NCBI GenBank assembly: GCA_017450125.1
Contig: JAFSWZ010000040.1
Span: 82,879-146,878, forward strand
Source: Synergistaceae bacterium
GTDB lineage: Bacteria > Synergistota > Synergistia > Synergistales > Aminobacteriaceae
Length of the DNA stretch: 64,000 nt
Direction of reading: 5' to 3'
In this document: positions 1-9,821 of the stretch, piece by piece
How positions within the stretch are numbered: position 1 is the first letter of the stretch
Layout of the letters: each line of letters starts with the position of its first letter
Program-made: the position numbers and the translations under genes
Notes under the pieces: model-generated
The model's input: only the letters and a program-made list of their open reading frames with translations
Database searches by the model: none
What the model was told of the DNA's origin: nothing

Positions 1-362
1 GAATTTTGCTGTTTTGCGGCCGTGCTGTTGTCGATCATTCTGTCGACGCGTTCCCAGAACTGTTTGGCGAAGGCTAGGGTTGCGGGGACTTCGAGCCTCT
101 GTTCTCCTGTCTGGAAGACTAGTACGCCTCTGTTCTCGGAGATAGAGCATTCCTTGATGTCGGATGCTTCACCCTTCATGAGGTAGTCTACCGGCCGTTC
201 CAGAACCTCCGAGAGTTTGTGCACGTAATGAAGACTCGGGGTTGACGTGCCTCTCTCCCAGCGTGATATTACGTTCCCTTCAGTGCCGACAAGATTGCCT
301 AATTCTTCTTGGCTGAGTCCTCTCTCGCGCCTAAGTTCCTTCAAGACTGAACCGTCAATCAT
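1..362 (-). CDS. XRE-family helix-turn-helix regulator, C-terminus outside window
   Basis: Reading the minus strand from an ATG at 362 gives about 120 codons that stay open to the window edge. The first 65 residues form a classic XRE/Cro helix-turn-helix: LRRERGLSQEELGNLVG is followed by the recognition-helix type segment ISRWERGTSTPSL and a spacing helix ending PVDYLMKG. The remainder (about residues 70-120) is a short dimerisation or sensing tail that I do not recognise. The gene is divergent from the secreted protein at 601 and the intervening 238 bases carry repeated motifs, so it may regulate that gene and itself. That role is inferred. Confidence 0.8.
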   Translation of the reverse strand, partial: MIDGSVLKELRRERGLSQEELGNLVGTEGNVISRWERGTSTPSLHYVHKLSEVLERPVDYLMKGEASDIKECSISENRGVLVFQTGEQRLEVPATLAFAKQFWERVDRMIDNSTAAKQQN

Positions 363-411
363 AGTAACCGCCCCTTTTTTGCGAGAATATAAACTTTCTG
401 GATTAGACAAA

Positions 412-520
412 ACAAGGCTGATGTTGGCTAATCGTTGATAATGAGAGATATTAGTACCGATTGACAAGGATAAAAACGTGGATTATATTTTTCATACAAG
501 GCTAATTTTGTGGGCTAATG
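412..520. promoter_or_regulatory. Paired two-part repeats, candidate operator
   Basis: Two similar composite motifs lie between the divergent XRE regulator and the secreted protein gene. One (412-433) reads ACAAGGCTGATGTTGGCTAA plus TC; the other (496-520) has ACAAGGCTAAT, then TTTGT, then GGGCTAATG. Each holds two GGCTRAT half-sites in direct orientation, and they flank the TTGACA promoter. This is what a cooperative XRE operator could look like; binding is inferred only from position and repetition. Confidence 0.4.
461..489 (+). promoter_or_regulatory. Sigma70-type promoter for the secreted Ig-like protein
   Basis: A perfect TTGACA box at 461-466 is followed after 17 bases by TATATT at 484-489. 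It points at the gene starting at 601 and leaves a leader of about 105 bases. It sits between the two candidate operator copies. Confidence 0.6.
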
Positions 521-600
521 ACTATATATATCAAGCTAGCACCAGAAGATAACTAGCCTGCAGAGCCTAGAAAACACACAAAGGAAGGGATGATGTTCCA

Positions 601-3342
601 ATGAGGAAGGGAAGATTTGCGGGAATTGTTTGTACGGTGATTCTGTTGCTGCTGTGTCTGTGTTCGACGGTCTGGGCAAAGACTCCGCGCGACGCTGCTG
701 TAGATTATGCCTACCAGATCTACAATTATACGTGGTCTGTAAAGCATTCTATCCCTCGCTATCATGCAGACAAGAATCCAACAGCTGTTTCCGGAACAAT
801 CAAGGGAATACCTTACACTTACGCGAACATGGTATCGTTCGCAGAGTACAAAGCGTTATCTAATGCGGACAAAGGAATCGTTTACGGCGGTTCAATGAAG
901 TACGGGATGGTCTGCGCAACGCTGGTAACGGACTGCATAAGGCAGGCTTTCTGGGATAGGGAACTGCCGTTGCTACATACGGTTATGTTCCACAAGAGTC
1001 GCTACAGCAGTGCTTACACTAAGTTGGTGTCGTCAGTCTCGAGTGCTATCTTCAACAACGACCATACTTGCGAACAGTGGCAGAATATCTGGGCCAGCAT
1101 CAGGAGCAGCCAAGCGAGTTCAGGCTATCCTGCTTATAAGAAGCTACAGAAGGGTGATTACCTCAACGACTGGAATCACGTAATTTTTGTTGTGGATAAT
1201 AATACCAGTACACAAACGATAACGTACATTGACCAGACTTATTGCTGGGACACAGTTGCGAATGGAATGGTCGGGACGCATAAAGGAACGTATACGTACG
1301 CGAGGCTGTCGGAGAAGTGCTATGTTCCTATGTACGTAAACTATCCTGCTTCCTTCAGGGTATACCACGAGCCTCCGAAGATACTAACGACAAGCCTTTC
1401 TGACGCATACATCGGCGAGTTCTTCTACGCGAAGATTCAGGTTACAGGCACAACACCGATTTATTTCACCGGCGGCACTGCTAAAACGCTGGCAAACGGC
1501 ATCGGCACGCAGGAAATGCTCAACGGGAGCGATACTTCGGGCATCATCAAGGGCACTCCGAAGAACCCTGCAAAAAGGGCTCTGCCTTACACCCTGAACT
1601 TCACGGTAACTGCCACGAACTCCGCAGGCTCTTCTGCCCCAAGAACTTTCACCATTACCGTCAGGCAGAGAAAGCCCATAATCACCACAACTTCACCTCT
1701 TCCGCAGGCCACGCAAGGAAGGACTTATGCTGTAACCTTCGCTGCCTCGAACAATCCGACAAAGTGGGCGATAATCAGCGGCAGTCTGCCCAGAGGGTTA
1801 TCGCTGAACCAGTCCACTGGCAAGCTCGCAGGAACTCCTGCAGTGTGTGGCTTGTACACGTTCAAGGTCAGAGCGTATAATTCAGCAGGCTGGAGCGATC
1901 CCAAAGAGTTCAAGCTCGTAGTCAACAGGCCTCCCGTGATATTCGGGACTCTGAAGGATGCTATGCAAGGCATGTACTATGAAGGATATGTGGGCGTGGA
2001 TTATGGGACGTTACCGTTCAAGGCTGAGATAATCAGGGGCACACGTCCTGCAGGACTGTCAATGTCTGTATCAGGTCGCGGAGTGTACTTCAAGGGTACA
2101 CCTTCCACTATCAGGGATTATGAATTCACGTTGAAGATCACCGACAAGAACGGTGCAACAGCCACGAAAGCCTTCAAGATGAAGGTGAAGAAGAAGGTAG
2201 TGCTCACATTCAGCTACAGCTTTATGAACGGCGTGAACGGCATACCCTATTCTGACTGGGTGAAGGTCTCCGGAGGTACATCGCCGTATACCTGCTCCAT
2301 TGCCTCAGGCAAACTCCCGGACGGCTTGTATCTCAGCGTATCAGGAGAAAGGATTTACATCAAGGGAACTCCCAAGAAGGCCGGAACGTTCACCTTTACG
2401 CTCAAGACCAGAGACAAAAACGGAGCTGAGGGCAGTAAAGCATACAGCATAACGATAGTTCAGCCCGCGATAACAGGAACTGTGCCTTCACTACTTGCAC
2501 GCGGAGCAACTGTATCAATAACGTCGCTCAAAGCCGACTGGGCAATAAAGCCCTGCACGTGGCGCATAAGCTCCGGCAGACTTCCAGACGGCCTCAGCAT
2601 AAACTCCAGCACGGGGAAGATTTCAGGAACACTCAGAAAGGCGGGAAGATTCGTTTTTACCGTTACCGTGCGGGATAAGAACGGTCTCACAGTATCAAAG
2701 TCCTTCGCGATGACGGTAACCGAGACGACAGTAACAGGAACAATCCAGACGGTGCTGACGCGCGGAGTTTCTGTCGTGTGGGTATTCAAGGCCTCAGGAG
2801 GCACTCCGAGCTACATATGGAGTCTCGGTGGCGGAAGCCTCCCTGCCGGTCTCAGCTTCAACAAGTCAACCGGGAAGGTTAGCGGCGGCCTCACAAAGGT
2901 CGGAACGTACACGTTCATCATCAAAGCTGTGGACAGAAACGGAATTGCGGGCACAAAGAAATTCACAGTGAAGGTTGTTGAACCGACTCCCACTGACGTT
3001 GGAGCGACACCGCGTGGAGTAAAGTCCTTGCCTTCGGTGTCCGGCATCACCCTTCAGATCGACAGCAGGGACATCGTCGAAGCGCATGAAGGCAGAGACA
3101 GCGACATAGTCAAGGTCAAAGCTGGCGCACCCGTCAGGTTCATTGTCGGCGGGCGGGGCTTTAATGCCTCAGATGTCAGAGTGTTCATCGATGACGCTCT
3201 TGCGGAAGATATTACGGTTGAAGAAGGCACGTTTACACTCCCTGCAGAGAAAGTTCATGGAGACTTCAAGGTAGGAGTCAGAGCACAGCACGGGGATGAG
3301 GAACTGGAGTCCGAAGAACTGTACATTATCTCTGAGCGGTAG
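601..3342 (+). CDS. Secreted amidase-like protein with putative Ig (He_PIG) repeats
   Basis: The 913-residue product starts with a clear signal peptide (basic MRKGR, hydrophobic core, cleavage after VWA near residue 26). Residues 30-250 contain a Cys in YGMVCATLVTDC and a His in DWNHVIFVVD, a spacing reminiscent of NlpC/P60 or CHAP-type cysteine hydrolases, but the match is weak. From about residue 255 to 810 there are around six putative Ig repeats, each with the signature GSLPxGLSxxxSTGKxxGTP then FTxxxxDKNG. The last 90 residues form another beta-rich domain. It is probably a surface or periplasmic wall-associated protein. The ATG follows an AAGGAAGGG Shine-Dalgarno. It is monocistronic, with a terminator behind it. 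Confidence 0.75.
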   Translation: MRKGRFAGIVCTVILLLLCLCSTVWAKTPRDAAVDYAYQIYNYTWSVKHSIPRYHADKNPTAVSGTIKGIPYTYANMVSFAEYKALSNADKGIVYGGSMKYGMVCATLVTDCIRQAFWDRELPLLHTVMFHKSRYSSAYTKLVSSVSSAIFNNDHTCEQWQNIWASIRSSQASSGYPAYKKLQKGDYLNDWNHVIFVVDNNTSTQTITYIDQTYCWDTVANGMVGTHKGTYTYARLSEKCYVPMYVNYPASFRVYHEPPKILTTSLSDAYIGEFFYAKIQVTGTTPIYFTGGTAKTLANGIGTQEMLNGSDTSGIIKGTPKNPAKRALPYTLNFTVTATNSAGSSAPRTFTITVRQRKPIITTTSPLPQATQGRTYAVTFAASNNPTKWAIISGSLPRGLSLNQSTGKLAGTPAVCGLYTFKVRAYNSAGWSDPKEFKLVVNRPPVIFGTLKDAMQGMYYEGYVGVDYGTLPFKAEIIRGTRPAGLSMSVSGRGVYFKGTPSTIRDYEFTLKITDKNGATATKAFKMKVKKKVVLTFSYSFMNGVNGIPYSDWVKVSGGTSPYTCSIASGKLPDGLYLSVSGERIYIKGTPKKAGTFTFTLKTRDKNGAEGSKAYSITIVQPAITGTVPSLLARGATVSITSLKADWAIKPCTWRISSGRLPDGLSINSSTGKISGTLRKAGRFVFTVTVRDKNGLTVSKSFAMTVTETTVTGTIQTVLTRGVSVVWVFKASGGTPSYIWSLGGGSLPAGLSFNKSTGKVSGGLTKVGTYTFIIKAVDRNGIAGTKKFTVKVVEPTPTDVGATPRGVKSLPSVSGITLQIDSRDIVEAHEGRDSDIVKVKAGAPVRFIVGGRGFNASDVRVFIDDALAEDITVEEGTFTLPAEKVHGDFKVGVRAQHGDEELESEELYIISER

Positions 3343-3354
3343 CAGGCGTATTTT

Positions 3355-3390
3355 CTCCCTCCGGCCCGGACAGCCGGGGGGAATTTTTTT
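3355..3390 (+). terminator. Rho-independent terminator
   Basis: A GC-rich hairpin (CCCTCCGGC pairing with GCCGGGGG) is followed by seven T residues just after the stop of the Ig-like protein gene and before lepA. Confidence 0.75.
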
Positions 3391-3423
3391 GCGCCGTGAT
3401 ATTATTCTGCGTGAGGTGAAAGA

Positions 3424-5226
3424 ATGAAGAACATACGCAACTTTTGCATAATAGCTCACATAGATCACGGAAAATCTACCCTTGCCGACAGACTCCTTGA
3501 AGCTACCGGCACAATCTCATCACGCGACATGAAGGCTCAGATTCTCGATTCGCTGGCTCTTGAACGCGAGCGCGGCATAACGATAAAGCTCGTCCCTGTA
3601 CGGATGGATTACACGGCCTCTGACGGCACAAAATACATCCTCAACCTCATAGACACACCCGGCCACGTAGATTTTGCCTACGAGGTCTCACGTTCACTTG
3701 CGGCGTGTGAAGGCGCGCTCCTCGTCGTCGATGCGACTCAGGGTGTCGAAGCACAGACCGTCGCGAATGCCTATCAGGCCGTCGAGCAGGGGCTGGAGAT
3801 TCTGCCCGTCATCAACAAGACGGATTTACCTTCAGCACGTCCAGACAACGCGAAACAGGAAATCTCTGACGTTGTGGGAATAGATGCTTCTGGTGCAGTC
3901 TTGGCCAGCGCGAAAACGGGAGCAGGAGTGCCCGAGATACTTGAACGGATTGTTACGGACATTCCCGCGCCCGAAGGAGACCCGAACGCTCCGCTTCAAG
4001 CCCTAATCTTCGACAGTGTTTACGATAACTACAGAGGAGTCATCTGCTACGTCAGAGTCGTGAACGGCACGATAAAGGCCGGGCAGAACATTATGTTCAT
4101 GTCGAACGGAATAACTTACCCCGTCAACGAAGCAGGAGTCTTCCGTCCCGGTTTTGAGCCAGTTGCTCAGCTTGGACCGGGAGAAGTCGGGTATGTTACG
4201 GCGAGCATCAAGACGCTTGCAGAAGCTCAGGTCGGCGACACAATCACTGACGCAAACAACCCCGCATCCTCACCACTGCCCGGCTACAAGAAGGTGAAGA
4301 GCGTAGTATTCTGCGGTTTCTACCCCGTTGAACGCGACAACTACCCGCAGTTACGCGACGCACTCGAGAAGCTCTGCCTGAATGACTCCGCTGTAACCTA
4401 CGAGCCGGAAAGCTCAGAGGCACTCGGCTTCGGGTTCAGGTGCGGATTTCTTGGCCTGCTTCACATGGACGTAGTAAGAGAACGACTGCGCGAAGAATAC
4501 GGCGTTGAACTTGTTGCTACTGCTCCGAACGTAATCTACGAGGTCGTGAAGGCTTCGGGTGAGGTCATCGAGGCTCACAGGCCTTCGGACTTTCCTGACC
4601 CTAGCGAGATTACGGAGATTCGCGAACCGTACATCAAGCTGTCGGTGTTTATGCCGTCGGAGTTCACGGGGCGTGTAATGCAGTTAGTGCAGGACAAGCG
4701 CGGTACGTATAAATCAATGGACTACATTACGCCCGAACGCGTGAGGCTTGTTTACGAGATGCCGCTGTCGGAGTTCATCGTTGACTTCCATGACAAGCTG
4801 AAATCACAGACAAGGGGCTATGCGTCGCTGGATTATGAGTTAATTGGCCTGAAGCCCAGCGAACTCGTGAGGGTTGATATTCTCGTGAACGGCGAGGCGG
4901 CTGATGCGTTCTCGTTCATCTGCCACAAGGATGCAGCGTACAATCGCGGTCATGCTGTCGTAACGAAGCTGAAGGAGTTAATCCCGTCGCAGCTGTTCGA
5001 GATACCGATACAGGCATCAATCGGCCGGAGGGTAATTGTGCGCGTGAACGTCAAGGCATTACGTAAGGACGTGCTGGCCAAGTGCTACGGCGGAGACATA
5101 ACGCGCAAACGCAAACTTCTAGAGAAGCAGAAGGAGGGCAAGAAGCGCATGAAGCAGATCGGCAAGGTCTCAATCCCGCAGGAAGCCTTCCTAGCGTTCA
5201 TGCAGGTTGATACTGGTGAGAAGTAG
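3424..5226 (+). CDS. lepA: Elongation factor 4 (LepA GTPase)
   Basis: This 600-residue protein has the normal length and order of LepA/EF4, a ribosome-associated translational GTPase. The G1 motif is AHIDHGKST (near residues 11-19), G3 is DTPGHVDF, and G4 is INKTDLP. The C-terminal signature domain is present with [18 protein letters not shown], the [12 protein letters not shown] segment and the basic tail ending [11 protein letters not shown]. The start ATG follows GTGAGGTGAAAGA. Its last codons overlap the start of hemW, so the two are probably co-translated. Confidence 0.97.
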   Translation: MKNIRNFCIIAHIDHGKSTLADRLLEATGTISSRDMKAQILDSLALERERGITIKLVPVRMDYTASDGTKYILNLIDTPGHVDFAYEVSRSLAACEGALLVVDATQGVEAQTVANAYQAVEQGLEILPVINKTDLPSARPDNAKQEISDVVGIDASGAVLASAKTGAGVPEILERIVTDIPAPEGDPNAPLQALIFDSVYDNYRGVICYVRVVNGTIKAGQNIMFMSNGITYPVNEAGVFRPGFEPVAQLGPGEVGYVTASIKTLAEAQVGDTITDANNPASSPLPGYKKVKSVVFCGFYPVERDNYPQLRDALEKLCLNDSAVTYEPESSEALGFGFRCGFLGLLHMDVVRERLREEYGVELVATAPNVIYEVVKASGEVIEAHRPSDFPDPSEITEIREPYIKLSVFMPSEFTGRVMQLVQDKRGTYKSMDYITPERVRLVYEMPLSEFIVDFHDKLKSQTRGYASLDYELIGLKPSELVRVDILVNGEAADAFSFICHKDAAYNRGHAVVTKLKELIPSQLFEIPIQASIGRRVIVRVNVKALRKDVLAKCYGGDITRKRKLLEKQKEGKKRMKQIGKVSIPQEAFLAFMQVDTGEK

Positions 5227-6277
5227 CCTGTACGTTCACGTTCCGTTCTGCGAGAGGAAGTGCGGTTACTGCTCATTCTACAGCGTAAGGGCAGGGGCTG
5301 GCGATGCTGAGGCGTGGCTTGATGGGATTGCGCGTGATGCCGTGAAGTTCAGGGGCACAGAGGTAACGACTCTCTACATCGGCGGGGGAACTCCGAGCGT
5401 ATTATCTCTCTCTCACTGGCAGGAACTGATGCGCACGATTCACCACAACTTCAACACCTTACACCTCCTTGAAGCAACAGCAGAGGCTAACCCCAACTCC
5501 CTGACAGAAGAGCACATCGCGTTCTTCAGGGACAACGGCATTACGCGGGTAAGTCTCGGAGTACAGAGCCTCAACGACGAGGAGCTTGCGACACTTGGCC
5601 GACTTCATGACTCGCGTCAGGCATTGCGGGCTATGGAGATGGTGAGAGATGCGGGGCTGAACCTGTCGTGCGACCTGATTTTTGCCGTGCCCGGGCAGAC
5701 ACTCAGAACGTGGGCAGGTTCTCTCCGTACCGTGATGCAGTATGCCTCCCACATCTCGACGTACCAGCTCACCCTTGAGCCCGATACCCCTATGGGAAAA
5801 TTGTACGGGAATGAAGAACTCAACAGAGAGGGCTATTTATTCTACAGGTACGCACAATACTTCCTTCCGCGCAAAGGTTTCACGCAGTACGAGATCTCCA
5901 GTTTTGCCCCCGAAGGCCAAGAGTGCCGGCACAACATCAGCTACTGGAATCACTCTGACGTTATCGCTCTCGGCCCGTCGGCTTCGGGGTACACTGGCGG
6001 CGTGAGGTACACCAACCCCCGCACGCTCAAGGCATGGCTCGCCGGTGAAGAACCGGAACGTGAGGAACTCTCTCCGCGTGAACGTGCAATAGAGCTGGCG
6101 ATACTCTCACTGCGCACAAAATGGGGCATCAGACGGGAATTATTGTTGCCGGAAGCCGAGAGAATTATTGTCAGGATGCCTTCTGACCTCTTCATCATCA
6201 CGCCTGAACGCATAGCCCTCACTCCGAAAGGTATGCGGCTCGGTAATGCCATATGGTGTGAATTAATCGGAGTGTGA
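5207..6277 (+). CDS. hemW: Radical SAM HemW-like protein
   Basis: The product begins with the radical-SAM cluster motif CERKCGYC about 15 residues in, followed by [25 protein letters not shown] and [10 protein letters not shown], all typical of the HemW / HemN-like family, a heme chaperone rather than a coproporphyrinogen dehydrogenase. The length (about 350 residues) is normal. The longest start is TTG at 5207, inside lepA; GTG at 5216 ([11 protein letters not shown]) is an equally good choice and still overlaps the lepA stop. lepA-hemW adjacency is common in bacteria. Confidence 0.92.
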   Translation: MILVRSSLYVHVPFCERKCGYCSFYSVRAGAGDAEAWLDGIARDAVKFRGTEVTTLYIGGGTPSVLSLSHWQELMRTIHHNFNTLHLLEATAEANPNSLTEEHIAFFRDNGITRVSLGVQSLNDEELATLGRLHDSRQALRAMEMVRDAGLNLSCDLIFAVPGQTLRTWAGSLRTVMQYASHISTYQLTLEPDTPMGKLYGNEELNREGYLFYRYAQYFLPRKGFTQYEISSFAPEGQECRHNISYWNHSDVIALGPSASGYTGGVRYTNPRTLKAWLAGEEPEREELSPRERAIELAILSLRTKWGIRRELLLPEAERIIVRMPSDLFIITPERIALTPKGMRLGNAIWCELIGV

Positions 6278-6290
6278 TAGAATATCAATT

Positions 6291-6384
6291 GTCCGGCTCA
6301 GCGCGGCGGAGACCTGTGAATCGTGTCAGGCCCGGAAGGGAGCAGCACTAAGCGGTGTTCTTCGGGTGCCGTTGAATGCCGGAC
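6291..6384 (+). ncRNA. ffs: Bacterial signal recognition particle RNA (4.5S)
   Basis: The apical part carries the invariant SRP domain: GTCAGGCCCGGAAGGGAGCA near 6324-6343 with the GGAA tetraloop, and the returning strand with GGGTGCCG. The ends pair exactly: GTCCGGC at 6291-6297 with GCCGGAC at 6378-6384. At 94 nt it is a short SRP RNA lacking the Alu domain. Its 3' third is antisense to the end of the glycosyltransferase gene on the other strand. Confidence 0.93.
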
Positions 6385-7445
6385 GTTATTTCGTTGAAGC
6401 TGCGAACTGTCTCACTCTCCGCAAACTCATTCCCTAGTCTCTGTGAAATTTCCTTGAGGTCATTCCTGAAGCCTTCATCGTTGTAGCGGTCGTAAATTCT
6501 GAACAAGTCCGCTGTTAATCCCGAGAAGTCATGTTCTGCATAACGTTCAGAGAAATAGCTTCTGACTGCCTCGTCAAGGTTCGACGGCGTAACAGTGCCG
6601 AGATACCCCGAGCACATCGCCACAACCGGCCTCAAGGAATACGCCGCCTCCATCGCACTCGTTGCGGACGCGAAGACGACATTAGCCCTCTCGATGAACG
6701 GTCGCGGGGTGTCCTGAGCACCGGCAATCTTCACGCACTTTCTGCCCAGCTTGCTGTTGAGCTTCCGTGCAAGAAGCCGGAACTCCCACAACCTCCAGCC
6801 TCCTCCGCCGAGAATCGTTATCGTGAAGCCGGGTATGTGTTCCTGAATCAGCTCTATGTTGTCCAGCATGTGGAAGATGCCCGGTGTCTTGTACCTGCTC
6901 AGACGGCCGAAGCACAGAATGCTGAAGTTTTCGCGCGTTGGAAGCTCTGAGGGCGCAAAGAACACATCAAGCGGACGTGTCATCTTCACGATCGGGATGC
7001 TCTCTCCGAGTTCGTGGAGCTGTCCGAGTATTCCGGGCTCGAAGGCTGTCCATGCGTCGCTGAACTTCACGAGTGAGGGTATGTCTCTTCCCGGCCTGTC
7101 AGTCTTCTCGACGGGGTCAAGGAAGTACGTGATTACAGGTGCGCCGGTAACACGCTTGATTCTCGCTGCGAGGGGGAAGGAACGGCGCGGGTCAGTCATA
7201 ATCACGTCAGGCCTGAAGAGTTTTGCGCGGAGGTCAAAGTACATGTTCCCGACACCAAGTGAAGGGCACGTTATCACCGTGAAGCCTTCCTGCCTGTAGC
7301 GTGCCTGAAAGCCTTTGCCCGACCACCGGCCAAGTACTCCGACGGTGTGCCCTGCGCGCCTGAGTGCCGCTCCGACGTTGAGGATGTAGCTTGTTACGCC
7401 GTCAATCGTCAGCGCGTCCGAACAGAATAGTATTCTCACTCCCAA
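6348..7445 (-). CDS. GT4-like glycosyltransferase
   Basis: A 365-residue protein with the GT-B fold pattern of family 4 glycosyltransferases: an N-terminal MGVRILFCSDALTIDGVTSYI Rossmann start, a middle hinge, and a C-terminal nucleotide-sugar half with FSILCFGRLSRYK, ITILGGGGW and ASATSAMEAAYSLRPVVAMC (the E/S-rich donor site region). The likely role is cell-surface polysaccharide synthesis. It overlaps the upstream GT10 gene by 10 bases, so the three transferases form one minus-strand operon. Its last twelve or so codons run through the SRP RNA gene on the opposite strand. Confidence 0.8.
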   Translation of the reverse strand: MGVRILFCSDALTIDGVTSYILNVGAALRRAGHTVGVLGRWSGKGFQARYRQEGFTVITCPSLGVGNMYFDLRAKLFRPDVIMTDPRRSFPLAARIKRVTGAPVITYFLDPVEKTDRPGRDIPSLVKFSDAWTAFEPGILGQLHELGESIPIVKMTRPLDVFFAPSELPTRENFSILCFGRLSRYKTPGIFHMLDNIELIQEHIPGFTITILGGGGWRLWEFRLLARKLNSKLGRKCVKIAGAQDTPRPFIERANVVFASATSAMEAAYSLRPVVAMCSGYLGTVTPSNLDEAVRSYFSERYAEHDFSGLTADLFRIYDRYNDEGFRNDLKEISQRLGNEFAESETVRSFNEITSGIQRHPKNTA

Positions 7446-8464
7446 ACCCTACCCTTCATCCTGTGGTATGACTCAAAAACTTTGTCCGCAAATCTCGGCG
7501 ATACTCCCTTCATCAGCTCGTACAGTGCATTCTTGCTCCTGCTGATTAACCGCCTGAACAGTTCCGGCCGTGCAAGTTTGGGCGTGGTATCGTTGAACTC
7601 CTCGATTATTCTGCATGTTGTCTCGTAACGGTCAGAAGCCTTCAATGCCCATTCCCTGCACCTGCCTATAGCCTCAAGCCTCGACAAATATACATCACTG
7701 TTTATGACTTCATGAATCTTCCTCAGCGAACCTTCAATGTCATCAACATCAATAATCACAATCCCGTTTTTGTCGGGGATTTGCTGAAGTATTGCAGGGT
7801 CTCCGCAATAAATCGGCAGTGCCCAGCCCGCCCACGCATCGCAGAGCTTCTCCGTCCAGTAATAGCTGTGCCGCGAGTTCTCTATCACAACGTGGTACTT
7901 GTACGGCTCAACAGCATCCAGCTTGTCGTCCACAGGGTTGAACTCTCTCCCGAAACACTCAATCTCTCCCGCAAACTCCCTCTGAAGTTCGCGGAGGAAA
8001 GCTAAACGTTTACGGTGATAAGGTGTCTTGTGCTTGAGGGATGTGATGATTGAGAGTCCGCGTGTCTTTTGCGGGGGCTGGAAGTTCAGCGCACGGGGCA
8101 GCGTAGAGAGTTCGCCCCTAATTCCTGCCGTCCAGCCTAAGTTAGGGTTGGAGGTTATCACCCTGCCGGAATAGCCGGGAAGCTCGTAGTGGGTTACGAC
8201 AGTCCCGAACTGTTCAATGTAGTAACGAATCTTCGAGCAGTCGTGAATCTCCTTCGGCTCTCCGATGAACAGTATTCTTCTCTCTCTGGGAATGTCCGTC
8301 CAGAAGCATGAATACGGGGTATCATTGACTATGAGCCAGTCAGCGTTACGTTCCAGAGTGAAGAGGTAGTCATTTCCCCTCATGTGCCCGTGTCCGTCCT
8401 CGCTGAGCCAGCCGGGAATTTCAGAATCATTGCCGTAAGGAGCATCAAAAATTGTTGTCGTCAT
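7436..8464 (-). CDS. GT10 (fucosyltransferase-like) glycosyltransferase
   Basis: A 342-residue protein whose C-terminal half carries the alpha-1,3-fucosyltransferase (GT10) signature: FGREFNP, then YKYHVVIENSRHSYYWTEKL, then WALPIYCGDP. These residues bind GDP-fucose in the family. The N-terminal acceptor half is divergent. It is one base from the upstream GT2 gene and overlaps the downstream GT4 gene. The predicted product modifies a surface glycan; the donor sugar is inferred from the family. Confidence 0.78.
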   Translation of the reverse strand: MTTTIFDAPYGNDSEIPGWLSEDGHGHMRGNDYLFTLERNADWLIVNDTPYSCFWTDIPRERRILFIGEPKEIHDCSKIRYYIEQFGTVVTHYELPGYSGRVITSNPNLGWTAGIRGELSTLPRALNFQPPQKTRGLSIITSLKHKTPYHRKRLAFLRELQREFAGEIECFGREFNPVDDKLDAVEPYKYHVVIENSRHSYYWTEKLCDAWAGWALPIYCGDPAILQQIPDKNGIVIIDVDDIEGSLRKIHEVINSDVYLSRLEAIGRCREWALKASDRYETTCRIIEEFNDTTPKLARPELFRRLISRSKNALYELMKGVSPRFADKVFESYHRMKGRVWE

Positions 8465-8465
8465 G

Positions 8466-9431
8466 TTATTTTGTCCTCATCCTGTAATACAGCTCAGGGA
8501 ACTTCAGAATCGCCAGCGATTTGAAGAACACTTCAGGCTTTCCTGACAATACGCGCAGTTCCAGAGCACAATTGAGCACATTCCTGTTTTCGCGCACGAT
8601 AGAATCATAACCTGCTTTGCTGTCCGTCATCGCACATAGATTAGCCCTGCGTATTACTGTCTGCGGCATTAGCACATGTTCAGCGAGATACCTCACTCGT
8701 TCGGTGCGTGAATGTTCCAGAAGATAGGCAGCCGTACGCTCCTGAGCTTCTGTGTTGTGCCTGTAGCTGATGATATTATCACGCGAAGGCTCATGCTCCG
8801 TGTACGAGTACAGGCATTGAGGCGTGAAAGCAGCTTTTTGCGCGCAACAGAAAGCCTTTGCCTGAAACTCGACATCCTCGCCAGAAGTGCATCCGTCGTG
8901 AAAACGCAGGGAATATCTCCTGAGGAAGTCGGCTTCATAGAGGCAGCACCACAGCGGCGGTGTATGCTCCGGCAGGAAGTTTTCGCCGCCGGAAATTCCA
9001 TCGCGCCTGCAGCACCTTGCGTGAACGTCAGGCCGTCCGTCCGTGAAGTGCCGCTTGTATCCGCAGAAAGCTACATCGCTCTGAGTACCTGTTATGAGCC
9101 TGTGAAGTACAGCAAGCATTTCGGGGTGTGCTGTGTCGTCGGAGTCCATGAACCAGATGTAACTCCCGCGTGAAGCATCAAGCCCTTTGTTGCGCGAGGC
9201 GGACACTCCGAGATTTTTGGGATTGGTGAGAATCCTGAAGGGACGACCCGAATTTTCCAGTATTTCCCACGCAGCAATACCCGTGCCGTCATTCGAGGCA
9301 TCATCTACGAGTATGATTTCTGTCTCACTGCAAGACTGCCTGATGACGCTCAAAAGTGAGTCCCGTATCCGGCCGGACGAATTGAACGCGGGTATTATTA
9401 CGCTGATTAACGGCGGCAATCGCTGAATCAC
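8466..9431 (-). CDS. GT2 family glycosyltransferase
   Basis: A 321-residue protein with a GT-A fold. It begins ISVIIPAFNSSGRIRDSLLSVI, then EIILVDDASNDGTG and the metal-binding motif WFMDSDDTAHPEML, then GEDVEFQAKAF (acid catalyst region). It is the first gene of the minus-strand transferase operon. A consensus promoter lies about 190 bases upstream. Confidence 0.85.
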   Translation of the reverse strand: MIQRLPPLISVIIPAFNSSGRIRDSLLSVIRQSCSETEIILVDDASNDGTGIAAWEILENSGRPFRILTNPKNLGVSASRNKGLDASRGSYIWFMDSDDTAHPEMLAVLHRLITGTQSDVAFCGYKRHFTDGRPDVHARCCRRDGISGGENFLPEHTPPLWCCLYEADFLRRYSLRFHDGCTSGEDVEFQAKAFCCAQKAAFTPQCLYSYTEHEPSRDNIISYRHNTEAQERTAAYLLEHSRTERVRYLAEHVLMPQTVIRRANLCAMTDSKAGYDSIVRENRNVLNCALELRVLSGKPEVFFKSLAILKFPELYYRMRTK

Positions 9432-9548
9432 TCCTTGTGTTTCTGCAGATTATAGCGCACAAAAAAACGTGGCCTTACTCCAAATCGCTGGAAGCCCGGC
9501 CAAGTTTTTGAGGGGGGTAAAACTATCAAACGATCGAACAAGAACGAG

Positions 9549-9571
9549 AAAAATGACAATCGAGAGTCATC
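9549..9571 (-). terminator. Possible attenuator hairpin in the glycosyltransferase leader
   Basis: On the minus strand ATGAC-TCTCGATT-GTCAT is followed by a run of T. It lies between the consensus promoter at 9621-9648 and the first glycosyltransferase gene. The stem is only 5-6 bp, so this is a weak candidate. Confidence 0.3.
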
Positions 9572-9620
9572 TTCATAGCCTTCTGTGGATTGCTTTGTTC
9601 ATTTGTTCGTTATGCCAAAC

Positions 9621-9648
9621 ATTATAACGGGAAAAATTCAGGTGTCAA
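9621..9648 (-). promoter_or_regulatory. Consensus sigma70 promoter for the glycosyltransferase operon
   Basis: On the minus strand a perfect TTGACA (9648-9643) is followed after 16 bases by a perfect TATAAT (9626-9621). It faces the glycosyltransferase genes and leaves a leader of about 180 bases. The whole 9432-9821 gap contains no supported gene; its other half precedes the antiporter. Confidence 0.65.
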
Positions 9649-9821
9649 TATACGGGATTAATTTTCTCGGGTATTCAGTAAGTATAACAATGCGGAGCAC
9701 CGAAAAAATGCTAGAATATCTCACTATCCACAGCAGATAATCTTGATTTCCCCTCCCTGCCGAAAAGTGAGGGGAATTAATTTATTTGTGGCGTGTGCAA
9801 ACGAGAAAGGAGAGAATAATT

